In this document: in pieces, positions 1 to 9,609 of the stretch
How the letters are laid out: each line of letters starts with the position of its first letter
Position numbering within the stretch: position 1 is the first letter of the stretch
Assembly (NCBI GenBank): GCA_964556225.1
Contig: CAZKVJ010000006.1
Location: 62,001-126,000, forward strand
Source: CAZKVJ01 sp964556225
GTDB lineage: Bacteria > Actinomycetota > Acidimicrobiia > Acidimicrobiales > Ilumatobacteraceae
DNA length: 64,000 bases
Direction of reading: 5' to 3'
Made by a program: the position numbers and the translations under genes
The notes under the pieces: model-generated
The model's input: the letters and a program-made list of their open reading frames with translations, nothing else
The model's database searches: none
Told to the model about the DNA's origin: nothing

Positions 1-266
1 CCACCCCGCCCGACCGCCGCCCCAAGTACCAGCTGCGCACCGACGACAACATCTCCCAGGGGATGGAGGCCGCCGGCGCGCTCGCGGTGTTCTTCATCGG
101 CGGCTGGCTGCTCGACCGGTGGCTCGGGACGGTCCCGGTGTTCATGATCGTGCTGACGCTCGTGGCCGCCGCCGGCATCACGGTGAAGCTCTGGGCCCAG
201 TACGAGACGAAGATGCGAGCGCTCGAGGCCGAGCGGGAGCTGGTGCGAAGGGGAGGCGCCGAGTGA
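1..266 (+). CDS. AtpZ/AtpI-like small membrane protein, 5' partial
   Basis: The reading frame is open to the left edge of the window, so the true start lies outside; codons can be read from base 3. An ATG at 63 lies inside the conserved part and is probably not the start. The visible product has a short basic/polar stretch (RRPKYQLRTDDNISQGME) and then two hydrophobic segments, AGALAVFFIGGWLLDRWLG and VFMIVLTLVAAAGITVKL. This two-helix layout is typical of AtpZ or ATP synthase protein I family members encoded ahead of atpB. Such proteins are thought to assist c-ring assembly or Mg2+ supply. It ends in GAGTGA, overlapping the GTG start of the next gene by 4 nt, so it belongs to the ATP synthase operon. 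Confidence 0.75.
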   Translation, partial: TPPDRRPKYQLRTDDNISQGMEAAGALAVFFIGGWLLDRWLGTVPVFMIVLTLVAAAGITVKLWAQYETKMRALEAERELVRRGGAE

Positions 267-727
267 GCGCTGCGGTACCGCCGTCGCCCATGACGATGCG
301 CCTCGACGGCCCCTCGCCCGAGATGCAGATCTCCCGTGATCTCGTCAAGCGCGGTCTCGTGATCGCTCCGCTGCTGCTCGCGATCTGCGCCCTCCTCTGG
401 GGCTGGAACGGCGCCGTGTCGTGCGCGTACGGCATCGCGCTCGTGCTCGTGAACTGGGTGGCGGCCGCGGCGCTCATCACGTTCACGGCCCGCATCTCCC
501 TCGGGCTGATGATGGCGGCCGTCCTGTTCGGCTACCTCATCCGCCTCGGTGTGATCTTCCTCGCGATCTACCTGGTGCGCGACGCCGGCTGGATTTCGCT
601 GCCGGCCCTCGGCTGCACCATCATCGTCACGCAGCTGGGCCTGCTGTTCTGGGAGCTCCGCTACGTGTCGGCCACCTTGGCCTTCCCCGGTCTCAAGCCC
701 ACCACACCCGCCTCCTCTCACCACTGA
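263..727 (+). CDS. AtpI-like membrane protein of the ATP synthase operon
   Basis: This is a 154-residue protein read from GTG 263, which overlaps the previous stop by 4 nt (GTGA); ATG 290 is an alternative start. It shows about four hydrophobic segments (for example GLVIAPLLLAICALLWGW, LVLVNWVAAAALITF, MAAVLFGYLIRLGVIFLAIY and CTIIVTQLGLLFWELRYV). Size, topology and position directly before atpB match ATP synthase subunit I-like proteins, which are poorly conserved in sequence. The assignment rests on context and topology rather than on a diagnostic motif. Confidence 0.65.
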   Translation: MSAAVPPSPMTMRLDGPSPEMQISRDLVKRGLVIAPLLLAICALLWGWNGAVSCAYGIALVLVNWVAAAALITFTARISLGLMMAAVLFGYLIRLGVIFLAIYLVRDAGWISLPALGCTIIVTQLGLLFWELRYVSATLAFPGLKPTTPASSHH

Positions 728-738
728 GGTCGTCGCCC

Positions 739-1494
739 GTGCTCTCACTCGAGTTCCCGCCGATCAACGAGGTCCTGCGCTGGCAGGACCTCGTCCCGAC
801 GTTCAACAAGGTCGCGATGATCGCGGTGGCGGCCGCGTTGATCGGGATCGTGGTCTTCCTGCTCGCGTCACGCCGCGACCCCATGGTGGCGCCGACCGGG
901 GTGCGCAACCTGGCCGAGAGCACCGTCGACTTCATCGAGAACGGCGTGGTGATGCAGACGATGGGACGCGACGGCCTCGGCTGGACCCCGTTCCTGCTGA
1001 GCCTGTTCATCTTCATCTACCTGTGCAACGTGCCCGGCATCATCCCGGTCATCTACATGCCGGCCACGGCCCGGATGGCGATCCCGATGTTCCTCGCCCT
1101 GCTCGTCTGGGTGATCTTCATCGGCGTCGGCTTCAAGCACCAGGGCTTCGGCTACCTGAAGTCGACGTTGTTCCCGCCCGGCGTGCCCAAGGCGCTGTAC
1201 ATCCTGGTCACGCCGATCGAGTTCATCTCGACCTTCATCGTGCGGCCCTTCTCCCTGATGGTCCGACTCTTCGCGAACATGCTGGCCGGGCACATCCTGC
1301 TGGTGACGTTCGCCCTGCTGACCGAGGCGCTGATCCAGGCCAACGACAAGGTCCTCATCCCCGTCGGCGTGCTGCCCTTCGGCATGCTGCTGTTCCTCAC
1401 CGCGTTCGAGGTGCTGGTCGCGTTCTTGCAGGCCTACATCTTCACGATCCTGGCGGCCGTCTACATCGGCGGCGCCGCCCACCCGGAGCACTGA
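739..1494 (+). CDS. atpB: F1Fo ATP synthase subunit a
   Basis: This 251-residue integral membrane protein is the stator half of the proton channel facing the c-ring. The signature helix SLMVRLFANMLAGHILLV is present; its Arg (about residue 176) corresponds to the essential Arg210 of the E. coli protein. A typical C-terminal helix (FEVLVAFLQAYIFTILAAVYIGGA) follows. The start chosen is GTG 739, 11 nt after the atpI-like stop; the frame is open upstream, but the family-like sequence begins here (LSLEFPPINEVLRWQD). The next gene, atpE, follows after a 52-nt gap that carries its own ribosome binding site. Confidence 0.96.
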   Translation: MLSLEFPPINEVLRWQDLVPTFNKVAMIAVAAALIGIVVFLLASRRDPMVAPTGVRNLAESTVDFIENGVVMQTMGRDGLGWTPFLLSLFIFIYLCNVPGIIPVIYMPATARMAIPMFLALLVWVIFIGVGFKHQGFGYLKSTLFPPGVPKALYILVTPIEFISTFIVRPFSLMVRLFANMLAGHILLVTFALLTEALIQANDKVLIPVGVLPFGMLLFLTAFEVLVAFLQAYIFTILAAVYIGGAAHPEH

Positions 1495-1546
1495 GCCCCG
1501 GTCCACCCGTCTCCCCACCACGAGCACACAGGAGAACCCTAGAACC

Positions 1547-1819
1547 ATGGAAGCAATGGCTCACCTCGTCGCCCAGGCCGTCGACCCGGCCGACGCCAAG
1601 AACACCGCTGCGGCGGCAGGTGCCGGCTACGCCTACGGCCTCGCCGCCATCGGCCCCGGCATCGGCATCGGCTACCTCGTCGGCAAGTCCGTCGAGGCCA
1701 TGGCCCGCCAGCCCGAGGCGGCCGGCATGGTGCGCACCACGATGTTTCTCGGCATCGCCTTCACCGAGGCGCTCGCCCTGATCGGCTTCGTGGTGTTCAT
1801 CCTCCTGAAGTTCGCCTGA
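1547..1819 (+). CDS. atpE: F1Fo ATP synthase subunit c (proteolipid)
   Basis: This 90-residue two-helix hairpin forms the rotor ring. Helix 1 contains the small-residue run AAIGPGIGIGYLVG, the polar loop is ARQPE, and helix 2 carries the ion-binding carboxylate Glu74 (FTEALALIGF). There is no Gln in helix 1 and no Ser/Thr after Glu74, so a proton-type ring is more likely than a sodium-type one (inference). ATG 1547 follows an AGGAG at suitable distance; ATG 1556 is an alternative. The stronger binding site and wider spacing than elsewhere in the operon fit the need to make many c subunits per complex. Confidence 0.96.
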   Translation: MEAMAHLVAQAVDPADAKNTAAAAGAGYAYGLAAIGPGIGIGYLVGKSVEAMARQPEAAGMVRTTMFLGIAFTEALALIGFVVFILLKFA

Positions 1820-1853
1820 TCGACCCGTCCATCCACTCCCTCAAGGAGCAGAC

Positions 1854-2465
1854 GTGCTGACAGCCGTCGTCACCCACAGCGGTGCGTCGCTCGTCGACGT
1901 GCGCCTCGTCTCGGCCGTGACCGCCGAGGAAGAAGGCGGCGCGGAAGCGGGCACAGAGGAAGAAGACACCGGCCCCAACCCCATCATGCCGGAGGTGAAG
2001 GAGCTGGCCTGGGGCGCCGGCTCGTTCATCGTCTTCGCGCTGCTGATGCGGTTCGCGTTCGTTCCCCGCCTGCGCAAGGGCATGGAGGCCCGGTACGGGT
2101 CGGTGCGCACCACGCTGCAGGAGGCCGAAGCCACGACCGACGCCGCCCGGGCCGAGGTCGCCGACTACGAGGCCGCGCTCGCCGAGGTGCGCGCCGAGGG
2201 TGCCCGCCGGGTCGACGCGGCCCGCCAGACGCTCGAGACAGAGCGCCAGGCCCGCCTGGCCGAGGTCAACGCCCGCATCGCCGAGCAGCGGGCTGCGGCC
2301 GCCGCCGAGGCCGACGCCGCCCGGGCGGCGGTGGCGCGCCACGTCGAGGCGGCCGTGGGCGACGTCGTCGGCCGTTCCGTCGAGCTGGCGGTCGGGCGCA
2401 CCCCCGACCCGGAGGTGGTGCGTCGCCACGTGGCCGACGCCATGAGCGCGGGGGTGGCACGATGA
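1854..2465 (+). CDS. atpF: F1Fo ATP synthase b-type subunit (first copy), acidic N-terminus
   Basis: This 203-residue protein starts at GTG 1854 behind AAGGAGC. An unusual N-terminal part of about 45 residues contains a very acidic stretch (EEEGGAEAGTEEEDTGPN). A single membrane helix follows (ELAWGAGSFIVFALLMRFAFVP), then a long charged, Ala-rich coiled coil (AEVADYEAALAEVRAEGARR and on), as in the peripheral stalk. A second b-type gene follows with a 4-nt overlap (ATGA), so the stalk is probably a b/b' heterodimer. Which copy is b and which b' cannot be decided by eye. Confidence 0.88.
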   Translation: MLTAVVTHSGASLVDVRLVSAVTAEEEGGAEAGTEEEDTGPNPIMPEVKELAWGAGSFIVFALLMRFAFVPRLRKGMEARYGSVRTTLQEAEATTDAARAEVADYEAALAEVRAEGARRVDAARQTLETERQARLAEVNARIAEQRAAAAAEADAARAAVARHVEAAVGDVVGRSVELAVGRTPDPEVVRRHVADAMSAGVAR

Positions 2466-3004
2466 ACCGCCTGCTGAGCATCCTCGCCGCCGAGGACCCG
2501 TCGCAGTCGCACAGCTGGATCTGGCCCGAGCAGGCCGAGCTGATCTACGGCTCGCTGGCGTCGATCATCATCTTCGCCCTGCTGTGGTGGAAGGCCGGTC
2601 CGCTCATCAAGAAGTTCTACGCCGACCGCACCGCTCGCATCCAGGGCGAGCTGGACTTCGCCGCCAACGCCAGGGCCAAGGCCGACGCCGAGGCCGCCAG
2701 CATCCGCGAGGCGAAGGGCGACATCGAAGCCGAGCGGGCCCGCATCCTCGCGGCAGCCGGCGAGCAGGCGGCGGCAGTGCTCGCCGACGGCAGGGTCCGT
2801 CTCGACGCCGAGCTGGCCGAGGTCGAGGCTAGGGCGCTGGCCGACATCGAGGCCGGCAAGGCTCGCGCCGCCGGTGAGCTGCACGCCGAGATCGCCCGCC
2901 TGTCCGCCGCCGCGGTCGACCGGGCGGTGGTGTCCAGCCTCGACGACGCCACCCAGCAGACCCTGATCGAGGAGTTCATCCAGAAGGTGGGTGCATCCGC
3001 ATGA
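2462..3004 (+). CDS. atpF: F1Fo ATP synthase b-type subunit (second copy)
   Basis: This 180-residue peripheral stalk subunit has an N-terminal membrane helix (LIYGSLASIIIFALLWW), the KAGPLIKKFYADR transition typical of b subunits, and then a coiled coil rich in Ala, Glu and Arg (KADAEAASIREAKGDIEAER). The start ATG 2462 overlaps the previous stop (ATGA) and its own stop overlaps atpH by 4 nt. The C-terminus is not fused to delta, unlike the b-delta fusion known from mycobacteria. Confidence 0.92.
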   Translation: MNRLLSILAAEDPSQSHSWIWPEQAELIYGSLASIIIFALLWWKAGPLIKKFYADRTARIQGELDFAANARAKADAEAASIREAKGDIEAERARILAAAGEQAAAVLADGRVRLDAELAEVEARALADIEAGKARAAGELHAEIARLSAAAVDRAVVSSLDDATQQTLIEEFIQKVGASA

Positions 3005-3528
3005 ACGACGCACGCATCGACGGCTACGCGAGGGCGATGTTCGAGGTCGCCCGCGCCGAGGGCACCCTCGACGAGGTCGAAGACGAGCTGTTCCGGTTCG
3101 CCCGCTCGTACGAGTCGAGTGACGAGCTGCGCGGCGCGCTGACCGACGAGATGATCCCGGCCGCCAAGCGCCAGGCCATCGTCGAGGACCTGCTCGGCGG
3201 GAAGGCCACGTCCACGACCGTCCAGCTCGTCTCGATGGTGGTGGGCGCCGGTCGGGGCCGTGAGCTGCCGCAGATCATCGACCGCCTCGTGCAGCGCGCG
3301 TCCAGCGCCAAGCACCTCGAGGTCGCCGAGGTCCGCTCGGCGGTCCCGCTCTCCGAGGACCAGCAGGTCCGTCTCGCCGCCGCCCTGGCGAACGCGACGG
3401 GCAAGCAGGTCAACCTGAAGGTCGTCGTCGACCCCTCCGTGCTCGGGGGCATCGTGGCGACCGTGGGCGACACCGTCATCGACGGCAGCGTCCGTACCCG
3501 TCTCGACCAGCTGAAGAGCCGGCTCTGA
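3001..3528 (+). CDS. atpH: F1Fo ATP synthase subunit delta
   Basis: This 175-residue protein is of normal length for the OSCP/delta family, which joins the F1 head to the peripheral stalk. The N-terminus IDGYARAMFEVARAEGTLDEVEDEL is the typical helical domain. The C-terminal signature is VVVDPSVLGGIVATVGDTVI followed by SVRTRLDQLKSRL. The start overlaps the upstream b gene (ATGA). A 22-nt gap with GAGAGGA precedes atpA. Confidence 0.95.
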   Translation: MNDARIDGYARAMFEVARAEGTLDEVEDELFRFARSYESSDELRGALTDEMIPAAKRQAIVEDLLGGKATSTTVQLVSMVVGAGRGRELPQIIDRLVQRASSAKHLEVAEVRSAVPLSEDQQVRLAAALANATGKQVNLKVVVDPSVLGGIVATVGDTVIDGSVRTRLDQLKSRL

Positions 3529-3550
3529 GCCCCGAGAGGACAACACGAAC

Positions 3551-5152
3551 ATGGCAGAGCTGACCCTGTCCGCCGCCGACATCGCGTCGGCGATCAAGAA
3601 GAACCTCGAGGGCTTCGAGCCCTCGCTGGAAGCCCGCACCGTCGGGCGCATCGCCGAGGTGGGCGACGGCATCGCCCGCGTGTCCGGCCTTCCGGACGCG
3701 GCGGTGAACGAGCTGCTCGAGTTCGAGGACGGCACCGTCGGGCTGGCGCTGAACCTCGACGAGGAGTCGATCGGCGCCGTGGTGCTCGGCGACGCCGACC
3801 GCATCGAGGAGGGCCAGACCGTCAAGGCGACCGGGCGCATCCTCTCGGTGCCCGTCGGCGACGCCCTGCTCGGGCGGGTGGTGAACGCGCTCGGGCAGCC
3901 GATCGACGGCCGGGGCGAGATCGTCGGCGCCGTGCAGCGCCGGATGGAGATCCAGGCCCCCGGCATCATGGGCCGCAAGCCGGTGCACGAGCCGCTGCAG
4001 ACCGGGATCAAGGCCATCGACTCGATGACTCCGATCGGGCGGGGACAGCGCGAGCTCATCATCGGCGACCGCAAGACCGGCAAGACCACCGTCGCGATCG
4101 ACACCATCTTGAACCAGAAGGGTCTCGGGGTGAAGTGCATCTACGTGGCGATCGGCCAGAAGGGCTCCACCGTCGCCCAGACCGTGGAGACGCTCCGCCA
4201 GCACGGCGCCATGGAGTACACCGTGGTGGTGGCCGCCCCGGCGTCCGATCCGGCGCCGTTCAAGTACCTCGCCCCCTACGGCGGCTGCGCCATGGGCCAG
4301 CACTGGATGGAGAACGGCGAGCACGCCCTCGTCGTGTACGACGACCTGTCCAAGCAGGCGGAGGCCTACCGCCAGCTGGCCCTGCTGCTGCGCCGTCCGC
4401 CGGGCCGCGAGGCGTACCCGGGCGACGTGTTCTACCTGCACAGCCGGCTCCTCGAGCGGGCGGCCAAGCTGAACGACGAGCGTGGTGCCGGCTCGCTCAC
4501 CGCGCTGCCGGTCATCGAGACCAAGGCCGGTGACGTCTCGGCGTACATCCCGACCAACGTGATCTCGATCACCGACGGCCAGGTGTACCTGCAGGACAAC
4601 CTCTTCAAGTCCGGTGTCCGCCCGGCCGTCGACGTGGGCATCTCGGTGTCCCGAGTCGGCGGCGCGGCGCAGATCAAGGCCATGAAGAGCGTCTCGGGCA
4701 CCTTGAAGCTCGACCTGGCCCAGTTCCGTGAGCTCGAGGCGTTCGCCACCTTCGGCTCCGAGCTCGACGCCGTGTCGAAGGCCCAGCTCGAGCGGGGCTA
4801 CCGCCTGGTGGAGCTGCTGAAGCAGCCGCTCAACAGCCCGATGCCGGTCGAGGAGCAGGTCGTGTCGATCTTCGCCGGCACCAAGGGCTACCTCGACGAC
4901 GTCCCGGTGGGCGACGTGCGCCGCTTCGAGGCCGAGCTGCTCGACTTCGTGCGGACCCGCCACGGGGCGATGCTGGCGTCGATCCGTCAGGACCCGAAGG
5001 CCGACGTCCCCGCCGACCTCGGCGACGTGGTCAGCGAGTTCAAGTCCCAGTTCCGGGCCTCGAGCGAGGTCGGTGCGCCGGCCGATCCCACGGCCACCGA
5101 CGCGGGCGAGCTCGGCGAGGCCCACAGCCCCAAGACCCTCGCCACGGAGTGA
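3551..5152 (+). CDS. atpA: F1Fo ATP synthase subunit alpha
   Basis: This 533-residue F1 subunit binds nucleotide non-catalytically and contributes the arginine finger. The Walker A motif GDRKTGKTT lies at residues 172-180. The Walker B region is HALVVYDDLSKQAEAYRQ, and the arginine finger region is VGISVSRVGGAAQIKAMK. The C-terminus extends about 25 residues past the usual end with a low-complexity tail (ASSEVGAPADPTATDAGELG). It is followed after 5 nt by atpG. Confidence 0.97.
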   Translation: MAELTLSAADIASAIKKNLEGFEPSLEARTVGRIAEVGDGIARVSGLPDAAVNELLEFEDGTVGLALNLDEESIGAVVLGDADRIEEGQTVKATGRILSVPVGDALLGRVVNALGQPIDGRGEIVGAVQRRMEIQAPGIMGRKPVHEPLQTGIKAIDSMTPIGRGQRELIIGDRKTGKTTVAIDTILNQKGLGVKCIYVAIGQKGSTVAQTVETLRQHGAMEYTVVVAAPASDPAPFKYLAPYGGCAMGQHWMENGEHALVVYDDLSKQAEAYRQLALLLRRPPGREAYPGDVFYLHSRLLERAAKLNDERGAGSLTALPVIETKAGDVSAYIPTNVISITDGQVYLQDNLFKSGVRPAVDVGISVSRVGGAAQIKAMKSVSGTLKLDLAQFRELEAFATFGSELDAVSKAQLERGYRLVELLKQPLNSPMPVEEQVVSIFAGTKGYLDDVPVGDVRRFEAELLDFVRTRHGAMLASIRQDPKADVPADLGDVVSEFKSQFRASSEVGAPADPTATDAGELGEAHSPKTLATE

Positions 5153-5157
5153 TGTAG

Positions 5158-6120
5158 ATGGCAGGCGGTCAGGAACGCATCCTGCGGGGCCGGATCCGGT
5201 CGGTGCAGGCCACCAAGAAGATCACCCGCGCCATGGAGCTCATCGCCGCGTCCCGAATCGTGAAAGCCCAGCAGCGGGTGCAGGCCGCCGTCCCCTACAG
5301 CGAGAAGATCACCGAGGTGGTGCGCGATCTGGCCGCGGCCGGCGCCGCCCAGGAGAGCCCGCTGTTGCGGGGCCGCGAGGAGCTGCGCACCACGTGCTAC
5401 GTGGTGATCACGGCCGACCGCGGGCTGTGCGGTGGCTACAACTCCGGTGTGCTGCGCGCCGCCGAGGGCGAGATCAAGGCCGACGTGCTCGCCGGCGAGG
5501 ACTACGTGATCGTGCCGGTCGGGCGCAAGGCCGAGTCGTACTTCCGATTCCGGGGCTACCACCTCGACCGGGCGTTCAACGGCTTCAGCGACAACCCGCA
5601 CTACGACCACGCCAAGGAGATCGGCCAGCACGCGGTGGCGCTGTTCGAGTCCGGGCGGGTCGACCGGGTCGAGCTGGTGTACACCCGGTTCGTGTCGGCG
5701 GGGACCCAGGAGGTCGTCCTGCGTCCGCTGGTGCCCCTCGACACGCCGGCGGTGGCGCCGGGTCACGAGCGGGCCGACGGCGCCCCGGGTGGCTACGAGT
5801 TCGAGCCCGACCCGACCGCGATCCTGTCCACGCTGGTGCCCCGCTACATCGAGGCCCGCGTCTACGCCGCGCTGCTCAACGCGGCGGCCTCCGAGCACGC
5901 CTTCCGCCAGCGGGCCATGAAGTCGGCCACCGACAACGCCGAAGAGCTCATCAAGAACCTGACCCGCATCATGAACCGCGCCCGCCAGGACGCCATCACC
6001 ACCGAGATCATGGAGATCGTCGGCGGTGCCGAGGCCCTGTCGTCGGGTCGCGACGACCGTCGCACCAAGCTGCCCGAGTTCGATCCGTCCGCGGGGGCGC
6101 TCGCGGCCATCGGCGACTGA
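5158..6120 (+). CDS. atpG: F1Fo ATP synthase subunit gamma
   Basis: This 320-residue central shaft subunit is slightly longer than the usual 290-310. The N-terminal helix signature (LRGRIRSVQATKKITRAMEL), the Rossmann-like core (VVITADRGLCGGYNSGVLR) and the C-terminal helix (ITTEIMEIVGGAEAL) are all present. The extra length appears to lie in an insertion around residues 200-225 (APGHERADGAPGGYEFEPDP). The start ATG 5158 is 5 nt after atpA, and the next gene atpD is 18 nt downstream behind CAGGAGA. Confidence 0.96.
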   Translation: MAGGQERILRGRIRSVQATKKITRAMELIAASRIVKAQQRVQAAVPYSEKITEVVRDLAAAGAAQESPLLRGREELRTTCYVVITADRGLCGGYNSGVLRAAEGEIKADVLAGEDYVIVPVGRKAESYFRFRGYHLDRAFNGFSDNPHYDHAKEIGQHAVALFESGRVDRVELVYTRFVSAGTQEVVLRPLVPLDTPAVAPGHERADGAPGGYEFEPDPTAILSTLVPRYIEARVYAALLNAAASEHAFRQRAMKSATDNAEELIKNLTRIMNRARQDAITTEIMEIVGGAEALSSGRDDRRTKLPEFDPSAGALAAIGD

Positions 6121-6138
6121 CCAGGAGACCCCAACGCC

Positions 6139-7580
<1,442 letters not shown>

Positions 7581-7581
<1 letters not shown>

Positions 7582-7988
7582 TGCCGCTCCACGTCGAGGT
7601 CGTGTCGCCGGAGAAGGTGCTGTTCTCCGACGAGGCCACTCAGGTGATCACCCGCACGCTCGGCGGTGGCGAGATCGCGTTCCTGGCCGGTCACGCCCCC
7701 TTCCTCGGCGCGCTGGTCGAGTGCCACACCCGCATCTTCCTGCCCGACGGCCGGGTCCAGGACGTCGCCGTCCACGGCGGCTTCGTCGAGGTGTCGAACG
7801 ACCGGGTCTCGATCCTGTCCGACGGCGCCGAGCTGGCCGAGGACATCGACGTGGTCCGGGCCCGCGCCGCGATGGAGCGGGCCGAGGAGCAGATGCGCTC
7901 GGAGCACGACGCCGAGGTCGAAGCGGACCTCCGCCGTGCCCACGCCCGGCTGTCCGCCGCCGGCGGCCTGGCCCCCTCGGCGCACTAG
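7581..7988 (+). CDS. atpC: F1Fo ATP synthase subunit epsilon
   Basis: This 135-residue subunit has the N-terminal beta-sandwich (LHVEVVSPEKVLFSDEA, then GGGEIAFLAGHAPFLGAL) followed by a C-terminal helical stretch (ARAAMERAEEQMRSEHDAE). The latter is the region that inhibits ATP hydrolysis in other bacteria. It starts on the last base of the atpD stop and is the last gene of the ATP synthase set; a different gene cassette begins 11 nt later. Confidence 0.95.
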
Positions 7989-7999
7989 CGCGCACGGCG

Positions 8000-8440
8000 G
8001 TGGCCCGGATCGTCGAGGCTCCCGGACCCCGGCACCTGCCGACGCTCACCGACGTCAACCGTGCGTTCTGGACCGGCGGTGCGAACGGCGAGCTGCTCGT
8101 GCAGCGCTGTGCGGCCTGCCGGCGGTGGGTGCACCCGCCTGCCGGGGCCTGCCCGGCGTGTGATGGGGAGCTGCGCCCCGAGCCGGTCAGCGGGCGCGCC
8201 ATGGTGTTCACGTTCACCGTCAACCACCAGCAGTTCCACCCGGACGTGGCGCCGCCGTATGTGATCGCCATCGTCGAGCTCGACGAGCAGGCCGACCTGC
8301 GCATCCCGACCAACATCGTCGGCTGCGAGCCGGCCGAGCTGCGCTGTGGCCTGCCGGTGCAGGTGCTGTTCGAACGGCACGCCACCGGTGCCGAGGCGGT
8401 CTACGTGCCGGTCTTCGAACCGATCGCGGGCGCCACATGA
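8000..8440 (+). CDS. DUF35-type zinc ribbon / OB-fold protein
   Basis: This 146-residue protein is read from GTG 8000. The N-terminus contains FWTGGANGELLVQRC, followed by a four-Cys ribbon (Cys37, Cys40, Cys51, Cys54; CAAC and CPAC), and then an OB-fold-like part (GRAMVFTFTVNHQQFHPDV). Such proteins pair with thiolase-fold enzymes and often help bind acyl-CoA. In steroid side-chain degradation the DUF35 domain of ChsH2 binds the aldolase Ltp2. The next gene is a thiolase-fold protein overlapping by 4 nt, so the two probably form a complex (inference). Confidence 0.88.
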   Translation: MARIVEAPGPRHLPTLTDVNRAFWTGGANGELLVQRCAACRRWVHPPAGACPACDGELRPEPVSGRAMVFTFTVNHQQFHPDVAPPYVIAIVELDEQADLRIPTNIVGCEPAELRCGLPVQVLFERHATGAEAVYVPVFEPIAGAT

Positions 8441-9600
8441 GCCGCCGACCGGAGCAGCGGGCGATCATCTCGGGGATCGGCATCTCGCGCATCGGCCGGC
8501 GCACGGGCATCCCCGGTCTCGAGCTGACCCTGGAGGCGGCCCGCGCCGCCATCGCCGACGCCGGTCTCACGCCGGGCGACGTCGACGGCATCTCGTCGAT
8601 GGGTGACACCCCGGTGGCCGAGACCGCAGCGGCGCTCGGCATCGAGCCGGCCTACCGCGGTGGGGGCTACGACACCGGCGGTCTGCTGTCGCCGGTGATG
8701 TCGGCGTTCGTGGCGGCTGGCAGCGGGCGCGCCCGGCACGTGCTGGTCTACCGGACCGTGCAGATGATGCGTGGCGAGTACGCCCCACCGGGAGGGGAGG
8801 CCGGCGGCGACGATCGGCGCAGTCCGATGGCGCGCCCGATGGTGGACGTCGACGCGCTGCTCACCGCCCACGCCTACTCGGCGGCCAACTGGCTGGGCCT
8901 GCACTGCCAGCGTCACATGCACCTCTACGGCACCACGAAGGAGCAGCTGGGCTGGCTGGCGGTGAACAGCCGTCGCAACGCAGCGCTCAATCCGCTCTCC
9001 GTGTTCCGCGACCCCATCACCATGGATGACTACCTCGCCGCCCGGACGATCTCGACGCCGTTCGGGCTGCTCGACTGCGACGTCCCGGTCGACGGCTCGA
9101 TCGCCGTGGTGGTGTCCACCGGCGCCTACGCACCCGACGCCCCGAAGCCGGCCGTCCACGTCGAGGCGATCGGTGGGTACTCGGGTGCCGGCGGGTGGAC
9201 GCTGCGCCCCGACTACCCGAAGATGGCCTCGGTCGACGCCGCCCGGGAGATGTGGAGCGGCACCGACCTCACCCCGGGCGACGTCGACATCGCCCAGCTC
9301 TACGACGGCTTCACGTTCCTGACCCTCGCCTGGCTGGAGGCGCTCGGCCTGTGCGGCGACGGCGAGTCGGGGCCCTTCGTGGAGGGGGCCGAGCGGATCG
9401 CGCTCGACGGCGAACTGCCCCTCAACACGTACGGCGGGCAGCTGTCGGCCGGGCGGATGCACGGCTACTGGGTGCTGCACGAGGCGTGCGTGCAGCTGCG
9501 GGGCGAGGGAGGCGAGCGGCAGGTCCCGCGCTCGCCCGAGGTGGCGGTCGTGGCCAGCGGTGGTGGCCCCATCGCCGGATGCATGCTGCTGACACGCTGA
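8437..9600 (+). CDS. Thiolase-fold protein (lipid-transfer / Ltp2-like), nucleophilic Cys absent
   Basis: This 387-residue member of the thiolase superfamily has a SCP-x/nonspecific lipid-transfer type layout, including VDGISSMGD, the AQLYDGFTFLTLAWLEALGL block, PLNTYGGQLSAGRMHGY and the C-terminal GGGPIAGCMLL. Where thiolases carry the acyl-accepting Cys, this protein reads YDTGGLLSPVMSAFVAAGSG with no Cys. It is therefore unlikely to be a classical thiolase; an aldolase or lyase role like that of Ltp2 fits better. ATG overlaps the DUF35 gene (ATGA). An SDR gene follows after 9 nt, together suggesting acyl-CoA or sterol side-chain metabolism. Confidence 0.85.
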   Translation: MSRRPEQRAIISGIGISRIGRRTGIPGLELTLEAARAAIADAGLTPGDVDGISSMGDTPVAETAAALGIEPAYRGGGYDTGGLLSPVMSAFVAAGSGRARHVLVYRTVQMMRGEYAPPGGEAGGDDRRSPMARPMVDVDALLTAHAYSAANWLGLHCQRHMHLYGTTKEQLGWLAVNSRRNAALNPLSVFRDPITMDDYLAARTISTPFGLLDCDVPVDGSIAVVVSTGAYAPDAPKPAVHVEAIGGYSGAGGWTLRPDYPKMASVDAAREMWSGTDLTPGDVDIAQLYDGFTFLTLAWLEALGLCGDGESGPFVEGAERIALDGELPLNTYGGQLSAGRMHGYWVLHEACVQLRGEGGERQVPRSPEVAVVASGGGPIAGCMLLTR

Positions 9601-9609
9601 GGAGGCGCC

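Noticed and set aside
8437..9600. Acetyl-CoA acetyltransferase
   Set aside because: The fold fits but the nucleophilic Cys is absent, so a true thiolase reaction is unlikely.
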